A stretch of DNA of 64,000 nt from contig NZ_CASFQD010000038.1 in assembly GCF_949296715.1 (NCBI RefSeq), positions 1-64,000 on the forward strand, in the 5' to 3' direction. Position 1 is the first letter of the stretch; each line of letters opens with the position of its first letter. The translations under genes and the position numbers were made by a program. Source of the DNA: an uncultured Alistipes sp. Its GTDB lineage: Bacteria; Bacteroidota; Bacteroidia; Bacteroidales; Rikenellaceae. The notes beneath the pieces are model-generated. The model had not been told where the DNA came from. It made no database searches and saw only the letters and a list, made by a program, of their open reading frames with translations. Shown here piece by piece: positions 45,619-55,738 of this stretch.

Positions 45619-47190
45619 TTACTCCACGAGCCACTCCGTGCCCTTCGGGCAGGAGCGGAAGATTGTCGTGCGGTCGGCATACGATGCCGCTTCATCCGCC
45701 GTCAAGGCATGGCAGTAGGCCGACGTCGAGGCGAAGGATGCGCCGTTGCGCACAAGGCCGTACTCGCGCCATCCGGCCGTGGCCGTTGCGGCCGAGGGGT
45801 TGGGAACCGGGCTGGAGTACCACCCCTGCGACGAGAGGTGGTCGCCGACGGTGCAGTCGACGAAGACGACGTTGTCGTAGTAGTCGGCGCTGCCGCTCGA
45901 CCGGGCGAAGTAGACCGCGCTGCCGTTGCTGCCGTCGGCCTCGGTCAGGTCGCAGCCGAGGAAGACGAAGCCCTTGGCCGTGCGCTCCAGACAGCGGGCC
46001 TGCACGAGGTAGCCGCCGTTCACCGAGCGGATTTCGCACGCCTCGAAGAGCACCGTGGCGGGCGATCCCCAGATGAAATCGACGTCACCGGCCACCAGGC
46101 AGTCGTAGAACCAGCCGTATCCCTTCAGGTTGAGCGTATCCTGCGCCCCGAGGATGTCGCAGCCGACGAAGACCAGGCGGCCCGTGCCGTTGTTGTCGTT
46201 GTTGTAGAGCGCCTCGGCCTGGCTGCCCGAGCCGTGCGTATTCTCAAGCGTGAGGTTCTCGAAGCGCAGCATGTCGCAGTTCTCGACGAGCATCACGGCC
46301 CGGCCGCCCGACGCCCCGATCTCGGCGCCCAATGCAGGACGCGTCGAGGTGCCGCCGCCCACGCCCGAAGCGTAGAGCTCGCAGTTGTCGTAGCGGATGA
46401 CGGTCCCCTCGCGGCTCTCGCCGCGCAGCGTCACGTTGTTGTTGTTGCGCAGGTAGAGCTGCTCCTCGTAGATGCCGTTGCGGATGTCGATCACGACGGC
46501 CTGGTCGCGGCCGCATTCGTAGGCATAGTCCAGCGCCGCCTGCACGGTGCGGAAGTCGCAGCCGCTTTCGCCCACCGTCACGGCCGAGCGCGACGCGGGG
46601 GCCGACTTGGTCGTGAAGTTCCACTCGCCGGCGGCCACCCCTTCGAAGCCTTTGGCCACGATGGCGTCGGCGTCGATCACGACCGTATAGGTCGCGTCGT
46701 ACTCCAGCACGCCGTAATGGGGCTTGATCGTAACGCGGTTGCCCTCGATGCGCACGGGGTCATAATGGACGATGCGGTAGCGGCCCAGCGCCGGGGTGCC
46801 GATGGCATCCATCGCCGTCGTGAAGAGCGACGTCTTGACCAGCTGCGGCACGCCGTCCGCCACGGCTGCCACATCGGCCATGTCGATGCGGTCGACCTCC
46901 GCGCCATCGGCTCCGAAGATGCGGATCAGACCCGAGGTACCAAGCGAGGGCGTCGCTGTCCTGAACTCCAGCGTAAGATAGGTGTCGCGATAAGCGCCCG
47001 TGCCGGCGGGCGCAGCCGTATAGATTTCATTCTCGACGACGGGAGGCTCCGCGGGGAGCTCGACCTCGTTGTCATCCTCGTTGTCGTCCCCGCCCCCTCC
47101 GGGCGTTACGGGGTCGTCGCCTCCGCCACAGGCGAGACACAGCGCCGCAACCATCAGCAACGGCCATTTCCAAAGGTTCTCGATTTTCAT
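45619..47190 (-). CDS. Pectinesterase (CE8) lipoprotein
   Basis: 523 aa. Lipoprotein signal (LCLACGGGDD), a Gly/Asp/Glu linker, an Ig-like Big_5-type domain (about residues 60-205), then the right-handed beta-helix esterase from about 210. The CE8 motifs are present: FRTVQAALDYA, GAQDTL (catalytic Asp) and GDVDFIWG (second catalytic Asp), followed by LVQARC with the substrate Arg. It should remove methyl esters from homogalacturonan at the cell surface. No SusC/SusD, lyase or GH28 gene is adjacent. Start 47190 or, four codons earlier, 47202. Confidence 0.88.
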   Translation of the reverse strand: MKIENLWKWPLLMVAALCLACGGGDDPVTPGGGGDDNEDDNEVELPAEPPVVENEIYTAAPAGTGAYRDTYLTLEFRTATPSLGTSGLIRIFGADGAEVDRIDMADVAAVADGVPQLVKTSLFTTAMDAIGTPALGRYRIVHYDPVRIEGNRVTIKPHYGVLEYDATYTVVIDADAIVAKGFEGVAAGEWNFTTKSAPASRSAVTVGESGCDFRTVQAALDYAYECGRDQAVVIDIRNGIYEEQLYLRNNNNVTLRGESREGTVIRYDNCELYASGVGGGTSTRPALGAEIGASGGRAVMLVENCDMLRFENLTLENTHGSGSQAEALYNNDNNGTGRLVFVGCDILGAQDTLNLKGYGWFYDCLVAGDVDFIWGSPATVLFEACEIRSVNGGYLVQARCLERTAKGFVFLGCDLTEADGSNGSAVYFARSSGSADYYDNVVFVDCTVGDHLSSQGWYSSPVPNPSAATATAGWREYGLVRNGASFASTSAYCHALTADEAASYADRTTIFRSCPKGTEWLVE

Positions 47191-47220
47191 ATCGGTCAGC
47201 ATGTGTTGGTTTTCTCGACG

Positions 47221-47228
47221 CAAAATTA
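47221..47228 (-). promoter_or_regulatory. Pectinesterase -7 box (TAATTTTG)
   Basis: Consensus -7 box on the minus strand, 30 bases before the chosen start; -33 element not evident. Confidence 0.45.
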
Positions 47229-47373
47229 CGCACACCACGCCGCCCGGACATGGAAAAAACGTCAAAAGTCGGGGATTATCCGCCAAAACGGCCCCGCGGG
47301 AACAAGCGCACACAAAAAATCCGGACCGGCAGACTGCTGCCGGTCCGGAGATATCAGTCCCCCCGGGAGCGGA

Positions 47374-48339
47374 TCAGAGCTTGATATCGTAAATCTGGAT
47401 CACGCCCGCCAGTTTCCCGGCGTCGTCCGTTACGAGCAGCGAGGTGACCTTGTTGCGGGTCATCATCTTCTCGGCCTCGATCAGCTTGGCGCTTGCGGCG
47501 ATGCTCTTCGGGTGCGGCGTGGCGATGTCGGCAGCCTTGATGTTGAAGAACTCCGCCCGGCGGCGCTCCATCGCGCGGCGCACGTCACCGTCCGTCACGA
47601 TGCCTTCGATGCGGTCGCCCTCGCAGATGATGATAAGCCCCAGCCCGCCCTTCGAGATGGCGTGGATCATATCCGTGGCCGAGCAGTCGGGCGCCACGAC
47701 GGGCAGGTCGTGCGAGCGCATGACGTTGCCCACGGTCATCAGCAGGCGGCGGCCCAGACTGCCGCCCGGATGCAGGCGCGCGAAGTCGACGCTCGTGAAG
47801 CCGCGCAGCTGCATGAGCGACACGGCCAGCGCATCGCCCATGGCGATTTGCGCCGTGGTCGACGAGGTGGGTGCCAGATGCAGGATGCAGGCCTCCTCGC
47901 GCACCGCCACGTCGAGGTGCACGTCCGAGTTCTTGGCCAGCGCCGAATCGGCATGTCCCGTCATCGAGATGAGCCGGTTGCCGTTCGAATGGATGAAGGG
48001 GACGATCTTCAGGATTTCGTCCGTTTCGCCCGAATAGGAGAGCGCCAGGACGACATCCTCCTTCGAGATCATGCCCAGGTCGCCGTGGAAGGCCTCGCCC
48101 GGGTGGAGGAAGAAGCTCGGAGTACCCGTCGAGGCGAGCGTCGCGGCGATCTTGCGGCCCACGAGGCCCGACTTGCCCATGCCCGTGACGATGCACTTCC
48201 CGCGGCAGGCGAGAATCAGCTCCACGGCGGCGACGAAGCTGTCGCCGAGCGTCTCTTCGAGGTGTTTGAGCGCCAGCATCTCGGTGTGCATGGCCTTGCG
48301 GGCCACGGCGAGAATCTGCGCCTTGTTCGTATCGGTCAT
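47374..48339 (-). CDS. kdsD: D-arabinose 5-phosphate isomerase (KpsF/GutQ family)
   Basis: 321 aa. It supplies arabinose 5-phosphate, the first intermediate of Kdo for lipopolysaccharide. SIS domain residues of about 40-175 (VTGMGKSGLVGRKIAATLASTGTP start, then HGDLGM and SYSGETDE), followed by two CBS motifs (from about 205). Its ATG overlaps the kdsA stop (ATGA), which places consecutive pathway steps in one coupled unit. Confidence 0.94.
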   Translation of the reverse strand: MTDTNKAQILAVARKAMHTEMLALKHLEETLGDSFVAAVELILACRGKCIVTGMGKSGLVGRKIAATLASTGTPSFFLHPGEAFHGDLGMISKEDVVLALSYSGETDEILKIVPFIHSNGNRLISMTGHADSALAKNSDVHLDVAVREEACILHLAPTSSTTAQIAMGDALAVSLMQLRGFTSVDFARLHPGGSLGRRLLMTVGNVMRSHDLPVVAPDCSATDMIHAISKGGLGLIIICEGDRIEGIVTDGDVRRAMERRRAEFFNIKAADIATPHPKSIAASAKLIEAEKMMTRNKVTSLLVTDDAGKLAGVIQIYDIKL

Positions 48340-49094
48340 GATATGAGGGTTTTGATGAGGTTCTCCAGATCGTCGAGCCGCAGCATGTTCGGGCCGTCGC
48401 TCAACGCGCGGTCCGGATCGGGGTGCACTTCGAAGAAGAAAGCGTTGGCCCCGAAGGCCCGTGCGGCGAGCGCCATCGCGGGGACGAACTCGCGGTTGCC
48501 GCCCGTCTTGCCGCCCGCGGCGCCGGGACGCTGCACCGAGTGCGTGCAGTCCATCACGACCGTCTGCGCGATGCGCAGCATGTCGGGGATGTTGCGGAAA
48601 TCGACCACGAGGTTGTTGTAGCCGTAGATGTTGCCCCGCTCGGTGAGCCACACCTCCGCGGCACCGGCCTCGCGCGCCTTCTCGTAAGGGTACTGCATGT
48701 CGGCCCCCGAGAGGAACTGCGCCTTCTTGATGTTGACCGTGCGGCCGGTCTTCGCCGCGGCGACGAGCAGGTCGGTCTGCCGACAGAGGAAGGCCGGAAT
48801 CTGGATGACGTCGACCACCTCGCCCACGGGCGCGGCCTGCCACGACTCGTGGATGTCGGTCAGCAGCCGCAGGCCCCACTTCGCCTTCACGTCGGCGAGC
48901 ATCTGCAACCCCCGCTCGAGGCCGGGGCCGCGGAACGAGGCGATCGACGTGCGGTTGGCCTTGTCGAACGAGGCCTTGAAGATGATCTGCGTGCCGAGCG
49001 TGCGGTTGATCGCAACGAGGCGTTCGGCCACGGCGTCGAGCAGCTCGGCCGACTCGATGACACAGGGTCCGGCAATGAATTTCATGGTCGTCAT
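48336..49094 (-). CDS. kdsA: 3-deoxy-8-phosphooctulonate synthase
   Basis: 252 aa. It condenses arabinose 5-phosphate with phosphoenolpyruvate. FIAGPCVIES, KASFDKANRTS, RGPGLERGL and IQIPAFLCRQTDLL are the family blocks. NIKKAQFLS has Lys where metal-dependent enzymes differ, and MDCTHSVQ is the usual late motif. The start at 49094 overlaps the kdsB stop as ATGA; a second ATG three codons on is less likely. Confidence 0.96.
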   Translation of the reverse strand: MTTMKFIAGPCVIESAELLDAVAERLVAINRTLGTQIIFKASFDKANRTSIASFRGPGLERGLQMLADVKAKWGLRLLTDIHESWQAAPVGEVVDVIQIPAFLCRQTDLLVAAAKTGRTVNIKKAQFLSGADMQYPYEKAREAGAAEVWLTERGNIYGYNNLVVDFRNIPDMLRIAQTVVMDCTHSVQRPGAAGGKTGGNREFVPAMALAARAFGANAFFFEVHPDPDRALSDGPNMLRLDDLENLIKTLIS

Positions 49095-49855
49095 AGGTTG
49101 TATTCGGGATGTTGTTCGAGGAACTTCTCGGCACGCACCAGGTCCTCGGGCGTGTCGATGCCGACGGTCTCGACGTCGGTCACGCCCACGCCGATGCGGT
49201 AGCCGTTCTCGAACCAGCGCAGCTGCTCGAGCGACTCGGCCAGCTCGAGCGGCGACTGCGGCAGCGCGGTCACGGCGCGCAGCACCTCGCGGCGGAAGGC
49301 GTAGAGTCCGATGTGCTTGTAGAAGGTATGGCGCGCGAGCCACTCCTCGCGGGGCACGCCCCGCAGGTAGGGGATGACCGAGCGCGAGAAGTAGAGCGCC
49401 CGCGATGCGGCATCGAGCACCACCTTCGGCGAGTTGGGATTCTCGAGCGCCGCGAGCCCGTCCGCCGCGGCGAAGGGCTTGACGAGCGTGGCGATGTCGG
49501 TCGCCGGGTCGTCGAAGCAGCGCTTCACCGTCTCGATCTGCGAGGCGCAGATGAAGGGTTCGTCGCCCTGCACGTTGACCACGACGTCGTAGTCGCGCCC
49601 CTGCCGGCAGTAGGCCTCCCAGCAGCGGTCCGTGCCGCTGCGGTGCGCCGGCGAGGTCATCTCGGCCCTGCCGCCGAAGGCCAGCACGGCGTCGCGGATG
49701 CGCTCGTCGTCCGTCGCGACGACGGCATCGTCCAGCACGTCCGCCACCTGCCTGTAGACCCGTTCGATGACGGTCCTGCCGCCTAGCCGCGCCAGCGGCT
49801 TGCCCGGGAAGCGCGTCGAGGCGTAACGCGCCGGAATGATCGCTATGAATTTCAT
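49091..49855 (-). CDS. kdsB: 3-deoxy-manno-octulosonate cytidylyltransferase
   Basis: 254 aa. It activates Kdo as CMP-Kdo for transfer to lipid A. IIPARYASTRFPGKPLA is the nucleotide-binding start, followed by VVNVQGDEPFI with the metal Asp and HIGLYAFRREVL. First gene of the kdsB-kdsA-kdsD unit. The Kdo 8-phosphate phosphatase and the Kdo transferase are not in the window. Confidence 0.97.
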   Translation of the reverse strand: MKFIAIIPARYASTRFPGKPLARLGGRTVIERVYRQVADVLDDAVVATDDERIRDAVLAFGGRAEMTSPAHRSGTDRCWEAYCRQGRDYDVVVNVQGDEPFICASQIETVKRCFDDPATDIATLVKPFAAADGLAALENPNSPKVVLDAASRALYFSRSVIPYLRGVPREEWLARHTFYKHIGLYAFRREVLRAVTALPQSPLELAESLEQLRWFENGYRIGVGVTDVETVGIDTPEDLVRAEKFLEQHPEYNL

Positions 49856-49883
49856 CGGTTTCTCCTTTTTGCGGCCCGGAGCG

Positions 49884-52313
49884 TTACTCCAGCGCCAGTT
49901 TCAGCACCTCGTCGTTCGTGCGCACGTAGTGGAACGTCAGCCCCTCGATGTACTCGGGCTTGATCTCGGCGATGTCCTTGCGGTTCTCCTCCGAGAGGAT
50001 CAGCTCCGTGATGCCGGCGCGCTTCGCCGCGAGAATCTTCTCCTTGACCCCGCCCACGGGCATGACGCGGCCGCGCAGCGTCGTCTCGCCCGTCATGGCG
50101 ATGCGCTCTTTGACCTTGCGTCCCGTGTAGGTCGAGACAATCGACGTGACCATCGTGATGCCCGCCGACGGGCCGTCCTTCGGGATGGCACCCTCGGGCA
50201 CGTGGATGTTGATGTCGTTCGTCTCGAAGAGCTTGGGGTCGATCCCCAGCTCGCGGTAGTGGGCCATGACCCACTCGTGGGCAATCGTCGCCGACTCCTT
50301 CATCACGTCGCCCAGGTTGCCCGTCAGGCTCACCTTGCCCTTGCCGGGCGTCAGGCACGACTCGATGTAGAGGATGTCGCCGCCGACCTCGGTCCAGGCC
50401 AGTCCCGTGACGACGCCCGTCATGCCGCCCACCTCGTACTCCTCCTTGAGGAACTTCGGCATGCCGAGGATCTTCTCCAGATCGGCGGGGAGAATCTCCG
50501 GCGTGAAGGCCTCGTCGAAGGCGATCTGACGCGCCCGGGCCCGGGCGATCTTCGCCAGGTGCTTGTCCAGCGAGCGGACACCCGCCTCGCGCGTGTAGCC
50601 GGAGATGATCTGCTCGACGACCTCCGGCGTGAGGGTCAGTTCGTGTTCCCTGATGCCGTGGGCCTCGCGCTGCTTGGGCAGCAGGTGGTCCAGGGCGATG
50701 CGTATCTTCTCCTCGAGCAGGTAGCCCGGGATGTTGATCATCTCCATGCGGTCGCGCAGCGCCGGGGCGATGTTCGCCACGTTGTTGGCCGTGGCGATGA
50801 AGAGCACCTTCGACAGGTCGTACTCCATGTCGATGTAGTTGTCGTGGAAGGTGGTGTTCTGCTCCGGGTCGAGCACCTCGAGCAGGGCGCTCGACGGGTC
50901 GCCGTGGTTCGAGACGGTCACCTTGTCGACCTCGTCGAGGATGATGACCGGGTTCGACGAGCCGCAGCGCTTGATCGTCTGGATGATGCGGCCCGGCATG
51001 GCGCCGATGTAGGTGCGGCGGTGTCCGCGGATCTCCGACTCGTCGTGCAGACCGCCCAGCGAGATGCGGCCGAACTTGCGGCCCAGCGCCGCGGCCACGG
51101 ACTTGCCCAGCGAGGTCTTGCCCACGCCCGGAGGGCCGTAGAGGCAGAGGATCGGAGATTTCAGGTCGCCCTTGAGCTTGATGACGGCCAGGTGCTCCAG
51201 AATGCGGTCCTTGACCTCGTCGAGCCCGAAGTGGTCGCGGTCGAGCTGCTCGCGGGCGCAGCGCAGGTCGAGGTTGTCCTTCGTCACGTCGTTCCACGGC
51301 AGCTCGAGCAGCAGCTGCAGGTAGGTCATCTGCACCGAATATTCGGCCACGGCGGGGTTCAGCCGCTCGACCTTCTGCAACTCCTTCTCGAAGGTTTCGC
51401 CCACCTCCTTGGGCCAGTTCTTCTTTTTGGCCTGCTCGCGCATGCGCTCGATGTCGGCATCGACGCCGTCGCCCAGCTCGTCCTGGATCGTGCGCATCTG
51501 CTGCTGGAGGTAGTAGTCGCGCTGCTGCTTGTCGATCTCCTGCTTGACGCGCTCCTGAATCTGATTCTTGAGCTCGGCCAGCTGCTGCTCGCGGATCAGT
51601 ATCTCGAGCAGCTTGCGCGCCCGGGCCAGCAGCCCCGGCGCCTCGAGCAGCGACTGACGGTCCTCGTCCGAGAGCTCCATGTTCGAGCAGATGAAGTTGA
51701 TGATGCCCCGCTTCGAGTCGATGTTCTTGATGGCGAAGGCCGCCTCCTTGGGCATCGACGGCGAGACGTTGATGATGCCGAGCGCCACGTCGCGGATCGA
51801 ATCCACGAGGGCCTCGAACTCGATGCTCTTCATGTCGGGCGAGGTGTCGCGCAGCGCCGTGACGCGGGCCTTGAAGTAGGGCTCCACGGAGACGTACTCG
51901 CGGATTTCGATCTTCTCCAGACCGTTGAGTATCACCGTCAGGTTGCCGTTCGGCATTTCGAGTATCTTGATGATGCGCGCCGCGGTGCCGACCTTGTACA
52001 TGTCGTCCGGCGCGGGGTCCTCGACCTCGCTTTCGCGCTGCAGCACGGCGCCCAGGATGCCGCCTTCGGCGTTCACGGCCCGCACGAGCGAAATGCTCTT
52101 GTCGCGGCCCACCGTGATGGGCGTGATGGCGCCCGGGAAGAGCACCGACGAGCGCAGCGTGAGGATGGGTATGATTTCGGGGACTTCGACCTCCTCCACG
52201 GGTTCGTCCCCGCCCGTTACGATGGGGATGACGCGGTGTTTGCCGTCGAGCAGCTCGGGGACAAGGTTCATGTCGTCGACCTCGACGGTTTCGATCTTAT
52301 CTTTCTCGTTCAT
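49884..52313 (-). CDS. lon: ATP-dependent protease Lon
   Basis: 809 aa. Cytoplasmic AAA+ protease for damaged and regulatory proteins. The N-terminal substrate domain (IIPILTLRSSVLFPGAITPI start) and coiled region to about residue 340 are followed by Walker A YGPPGVGKTSLGKSVA, Walker B VIILDEVDK, and the Ser-Lys catalytic dyad in PKDGPSAGITM and GGVKEKILAAKRAG. Monocistronic, divergent from valS. Confidence 0.98.
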   Translation of the reverse strand: MNEKDKIETVEVDDMNLVPELLDGKHRVIPIVTGGDEPVEEVEVPEIIPILTLRSSVLFPGAITPITVGRDKSISLVRAVNAEGGILGAVLQRESEVEDPAPDDMYKVGTAARIIKILEMPNGNLTVILNGLEKIEIREYVSVEPYFKARVTALRDTSPDMKSIEFEALVDSIRDVALGIINVSPSMPKEAAFAIKNIDSKRGIINFICSNMELSDEDRQSLLEAPGLLARARKLLEILIREQQLAELKNQIQERVKQEIDKQQRDYYLQQQMRTIQDELGDGVDADIERMREQAKKKNWPKEVGETFEKELQKVERLNPAVAEYSVQMTYLQLLLELPWNDVTKDNLDLRCAREQLDRDHFGLDEVKDRILEHLAVIKLKGDLKSPILCLYGPPGVGKTSLGKSVAAALGRKFGRISLGGLHDESEIRGHRRTYIGAMPGRIIQTIKRCGSSNPVIILDEVDKVTVSNHGDPSSALLEVLDPEQNTTFHDNYIDMEYDLSKVLFIATANNVANIAPALRDRMEMINIPGYLLEEKIRIALDHLLPKQREAHGIREHELTLTPEVVEQIISGYTREAGVRSLDKHLAKIARARARQIAFDEAFTPEILPADLEKILGMPKFLKEEYEVGGMTGVVTGLAWTEVGGDILYIESCLTPGKGKVSLTGNLGDVMKESATIAHEWVMAHYRELGIDPKLFETNDINIHVPEGAIPKDGPSAGITMVTSIVSTYTGRKVKERIAMTGETTLRGRVMPVGGVKEKILAAKRAGITELILSEENRKDIAEIKPEYIEGLTFHYVRTNDEVLKLALE

Positions 52314-52342
52314 ATTCCTTGCTAATACGATATATAATGTCG

Positions 52343-52350
52343 CAAAGGTA
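52343..52350 (-). promoter_or_regulatory. lon -7 box (TACCTTTG)
   Basis: Consensus -7 box on the minus strand 29 bases before the lon start. No heat-shock-type inverted repeat was noticed nearby. Confidence 0.5.
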
Positions 52351-52373
52351 ACGATTTTTCACGGATTTTATTT

Positions 52374-52401
52374 TAACTTTGACAGAATGTTGATAACTTT
52401 G
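52374..52401 (+). promoter_or_regulatory. Tandem -7 boxes before valS
   Basis: TAACTTTG occurs twice, at 52374-52381 and 52394-52401, exactly 20 bases apart. The downstream copy fits the leader length of valS. Confidence 0.5.
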
Positions 52402-52436
52402 CATCCCTGAATTTCCTAAGCAAAACACTACGTCCT

Positions 52437-55064
52437 ATGCAAATCGCAGACAAATACGCGCCGCAACAGATCGAGGCGAAATGGTACGACTACTGGGTCT
52501 CGCACCGGCTTTTCCACTCGGAACCCGATGAAAGAGAGCCTTATACGATCGTTATTCCGCCCCCCAACGTCACCGGCATCCTGCACATGGGACACATGCT
52601 CAACAACACGCTGCAGGACGTGCTGATCCGCCGCGCCCGCATGTCGGGCAAGAACGCCTGCTGGGTCCCCGGCATGGACCACGCCTCGATCGCCACGGAG
52701 GCCAAGGTCGTGGCGATGCTCCGCGAAAAGGGCATCGAGAAGTCGTCGCTCTCGCGCGAGGAGTTCCTCCGCTACGCCTGGGAGTGGAAGGAGAAGTACG
52801 GCGGCGTGATCCTCAAGCAGCTGCGCAAGCTGGGCGCCTCGTGCGACTGGGAGCGCACCTGCTTCACGATGGACGACGCCCGCACCGAAGGGGTCATCCA
52901 GGTCTTCTGCGACCTCTACGAGAAGGGGCGCATCTACCGCGGCGTGCGCATGGTCAACTGGGACCCCGCGGCACAGACCGCCCTCTCGGACGAGGAGGTC
53001 GTCTTCAAGGAGTCGCACGGCAAGCTCTACTACCTGCGCTACCTGGTCGAGGGCTCCGACCGCGCGATCATCGTCGCCACGACGCGTCCCGAGACCATTC
53101 TGGGCGATACGGCGCTCTGCGTCAACCCCGAGGACGAGCGCTACCAGTGGCTGCCCGCCGACGCCCGCGTCATCGTGCCGCTCGTCGGCCGCTCGATCCC
53201 GGTGATCCGCGACACCTATGTCGACATCGAGTTCGGTACGGGCGCCCTGAAGGTGACGCCGGCCCACGACGTGAACGACTACATGCTCGGCGAGAAATAC
53301 GGGCTCGAGACGATCGACATCTTCAACGACGACGGCACGATCAACGACAAGGTCGGCATGTACGTCGGCGAGGACCGCTTCGACGTGCGCCGCAAGATCG
53401 AGGGCGACCTGGCCGCCGCCGGGCTGCTCGAGAAGACCGAGGAGTACACGAACAACGTCGGCTACTCGGAGCGCACGGGCGTGGCCATCGAGCCGAAGCT
53501 CTCGATGCAGTGGTTCCTCTCGATGAAGGAACTGGCCGAACCCGCCACGAAGGCCGTCATGGAGGAGGCGATCCGCTTCGTGCCGGAGAAGTACCGCAAC
53601 ATCTACCGCTACTGGATGGAGAACATCAAGGACTGGTGCATCTCGCGCCAGCTCTGGTGGGGGCAGCGCATCCCGGCCTACTACCTGCCCAAGGGCGGTT
53701 TCGTCGTGGCCCCGACGGCCGAGGAGGCGCTCGCGAAGGCCCGCGCCAGGAGCGGCGACGCCTCGCTGCAGCTCTCGGACCTGCGGCAGGACGAGGACGT
53801 GCTCGACACGTGGTTCTCGTCGTGGCTCTGGCCCATCTCGGTCTTCGACGGCATCCGCCATCCGCACAACCCCGAAATCGAATACTACTACCCGACCAAC
53901 GACCTGGTGACGGCTCCCGACATCATCTTCTTCTGGGTCGCCCGCATGATCATGGCCGGATACGAATACCGCGGCGAAAAGCCCTTCTCGAACGTCTACT
54001 TCACGGGCATCGTGCGCGACAAGATCGGCCGCAAGATGTCCAAGCAGCTGGGCAACTCGCCCGACCCGCTGGAGCTGATCGCCCAGTACGGCGCCGACGG
54101 CATGCGCATGGCGATGCTCATCTCCTCGTCGGCCGGCAACGACGTGATGTTCGACGAGGCGCTCTGCGAGCAGGGGCGCAACTTCTGCAACAAGATATGG
54201 AATGCCTACCGCCTCGTCAACGGCTGGAGCGTCGACGCAAACCGCAGCCAGGGCGAGACCGAGCGTTCGGCCGTCGAATGGTTCGAGCAGGCGCTCGCCC
54301 GCTCGCTGCGCCAGATCGACGAGGAGTTCCGCTCGTACCGCATCTCGGAGGCCTTCAAGGAGGCCTACCGCCTCTTCTGGGACGACTTCAGCGGCCAGTA
54401 CCTCGAGATGGTCAAGCCCGCCTACGGCGAGCCGGCCGATGCGGCGACGATGGCCTCCACGCGCGCCTTCTTCGACGCGCTGATGCGGCTGCTGCACCCC
54501 TTCATGCCCTTCGTCACGGAGGAAATCTGGCAGGCGCTCGCACCCCGCGGCGAGGGCGAGTCGATCTGCGTGGCCCCGATGCCGCAGCCCGCGGAGGAGA
54601 AGCCCGGCGTGCTGGCGCGCTTCGAACTGGCGCGCGAGGTCATCACGGCGGTGCGCAGCGTCCGCAACCAGAAGAACCTCCCGCAGAAGGAGACGCTCGT
54701 CCTCGAAGTGATCCGCGACGAGAACTACCCCGAGGAGTACGCCCCGCTGATGCGCAAGATGGCCAACCTCTCGTCGATCGACTTCATCACGGAGAAGGAC
54801 CCCGCGGCCGCGGCCTTCCTCGTCAAGACGACGCAGTACTTCGTGCCGATGGCCGGCAAGATCGACACCGAGGCCGAGATCAAAAAGCTCTCGGACGACC
54901 TGGCCTACTACGAAGGCTTCCTCGCCTCGGTGATGAAGAAGCTCTCGAACGAGCGCTTCGTGCAGTCGGCGCCCGAGAAGGTCGTCGCCAACGAGCGGGC
55001 CAAGCAGGCCGATGCCGAAGCCAAGATCGCGGCGCTCAAGGAGCAGATCGCGGCACTGAAATAG
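52437..55064 (+). CDS. valS: Valyl-tRNA synthetase
   Basis: 875 aa. Class I synthetase: HMGHMLN is the HIGH motif in [13 protein letters not shown], the editing domain lies near residues 190-330 ([12 protein letters not shown]), KMSKQLGN is the KMSKS loop, and the protein ends in a C-terminal coiled-coil (from about residue 810, [24 protein letters not shown] in position) that contacts tRNA. A hairpin follows 16 bases after the stop. Confidence 0.98.
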   Translation: MQIADKYAPQQIEAKWYDYWVSHRLFHSEPDEREPYTIVIPPPNVTGILHMGHMLNNTLQDVLIRRARMSGKNACWVPGMDHASIATEAKVVAMLREKGIEKSSLSREEFLRYAWEWKEKYGGVILKQLRKLGASCDWERTCFTMDDARTEGVIQVFCDLYEKGRIYRGVRMVNWDPAAQTALSDEEVVFKESHGKLYYLRYLVEGSDRAIIVATTRPETILGDTALCVNPEDERYQWLPADARVIVPLVGRSIPVIRDTYVDIEFGTGALKVTPAHDVNDYMLGEKYGLETIDIFNDDGTINDKVGMYVGEDRFDVRRKIEGDLAAAGLLEKTEEYTNNVGYSERTGVAIEPKLSMQWFLSMKELAEPATKAVMEEAIRFVPEKYRNIYRYWMENIKDWCISRQLWWGQRIPAYYLPKGGFVVAPTAEEALAKARARSGDASLQLSDLRQDEDVLDTWFSSWLWPISVFDGIRHPHNPEIEYYYPTNDLVTAPDIIFFWVARMIMAGYEYRGEKPFSNVYFTGIVRDKIGRKMSKQLGNSPDPLELIAQYGADGMRMAMLISSSAGNDVMFDEALCEQGRNFCNKIWNAYRLVNGWSVDANRSQGETERSAVEWFEQALARSLRQIDEEFRSYRISEAFKEAYRLFWDDFSGQYLEMVKPAYGEPADAATMASTRAFFDALMRLLHPFMPFVTEEIWQALAPRGEGESICVAPMPQPAEEKPGVLARFELAREVITAVRSVRNQKNLPQKETLVLEVIRDENYPEEYAPLMRKMANLSSIDFITEKDPAAAAFLVKTTQYFVPMAGKIDTEAEIKKLSDDLAYYEGFLASVMKKLSNERFVQSAPEKVVANERAKQADAEAKIAALKEQIAALK

Positions 55065-55079
55065 ACGACACCGGCGAAT

Positions 55080-55113
55080 CGGCAGGAAGCGGGAAAGGTC
55101 CGGCTTCCTGCCG
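55080..55113 (+). terminator. valS hairpin terminator
   Basis: Eleven-bp stem (55080-55090 with 55103-55113), then TTTCG. It may only partly stop transcription into the RNase H gene. Confidence 0.6.
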
Positions 55114-55138
55114 GTTTCGTGCAGAGACCGACGCAAGA

Positions 55139-55603
55139 ATGCCGACAATCACCATATACACCGACGGCTCGGCGCTGGGCAACCCCGGGCCGGGCGGCTA
55201 CGGCGTGGTGCTGCTCTCGGGGCCGCACCGCAAGGAGCTCTCGCAGGGCTTCCGCCTGACGACGAACAACCGCATGGAGCTCATGGCCGTCTGCGTGGCG
55301 CTCGAGGCGCTGCGCTTCGAGGGCTCGGACGTCACGATCTACTCCGACTCGAAATACGTCGTCGACGCCGTGACCCGGGGGTGGCTCTTCGGCTGGGAGA
55401 AGAAGGGCTTTGCCGGCAAGAAAAACCCCGACCTGTGGCGCCGCTTCCTCGATGTCTACCGCCGCCACCGGGTCCGCTTCGTCTGGGTCAAGGGCCATGC
55501 CGAGACCGTCGAGAACAACCGCTGCGACCGCCTCGCCGTCGCCGCGGCCAACGACACGGCCCACCTGGCCGAAGACCGCGGATATACGCCCGGCGAGGAG
55601 TAG
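55139..55603 (+). CDS. rnhA: Ribonuclease HI
   Basis: 154 aa, E. coli-like size. It removes RNA from RNA-DNA hybrids. The four catalytic acids are in YTDGSALGNPG, NNRMELMAV, YSDSKYVV and NNRCDRLA. HAETVENN before the last Asp carries the handle-side His. It starts 26 bases after the valS hairpin. Confidence 0.96.
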   Translation: MPTITIYTDGSALGNPGPGGYGVVLLSGPHRKELSQGFRLTTNNRMELMAVCVALEALRFEGSDVTIYSDSKYVVDAVTRGWLFGWEKKGFAGKKNPDLWRRFLDVYRRHRVRFVWVKGHAETVENNRCDRLAVAAANDTAHLAEDRGYTPGEE

Positions 55604-55695
55604 GCGGCACGGCCCGGGACTCCGTTTCCTGCCCGTTATGCGACCATAATTCGCCGATATTTCGCCTATTATTCTCTTTTCGCGCGATTTATTCC

Positions 55696-55703
55696 TATCT
55701 TTG
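55696..55703 (+). promoter_or_regulatory. ABC exporter -7 box (TATCTTTG)
   Basis: Consensus -7 box 35 bases before the exporter start. Confidence 0.5.
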
Positions 55704-55738
55704 TGCCGTCATTGCGTTAACCAACCAAACACTCCGGA

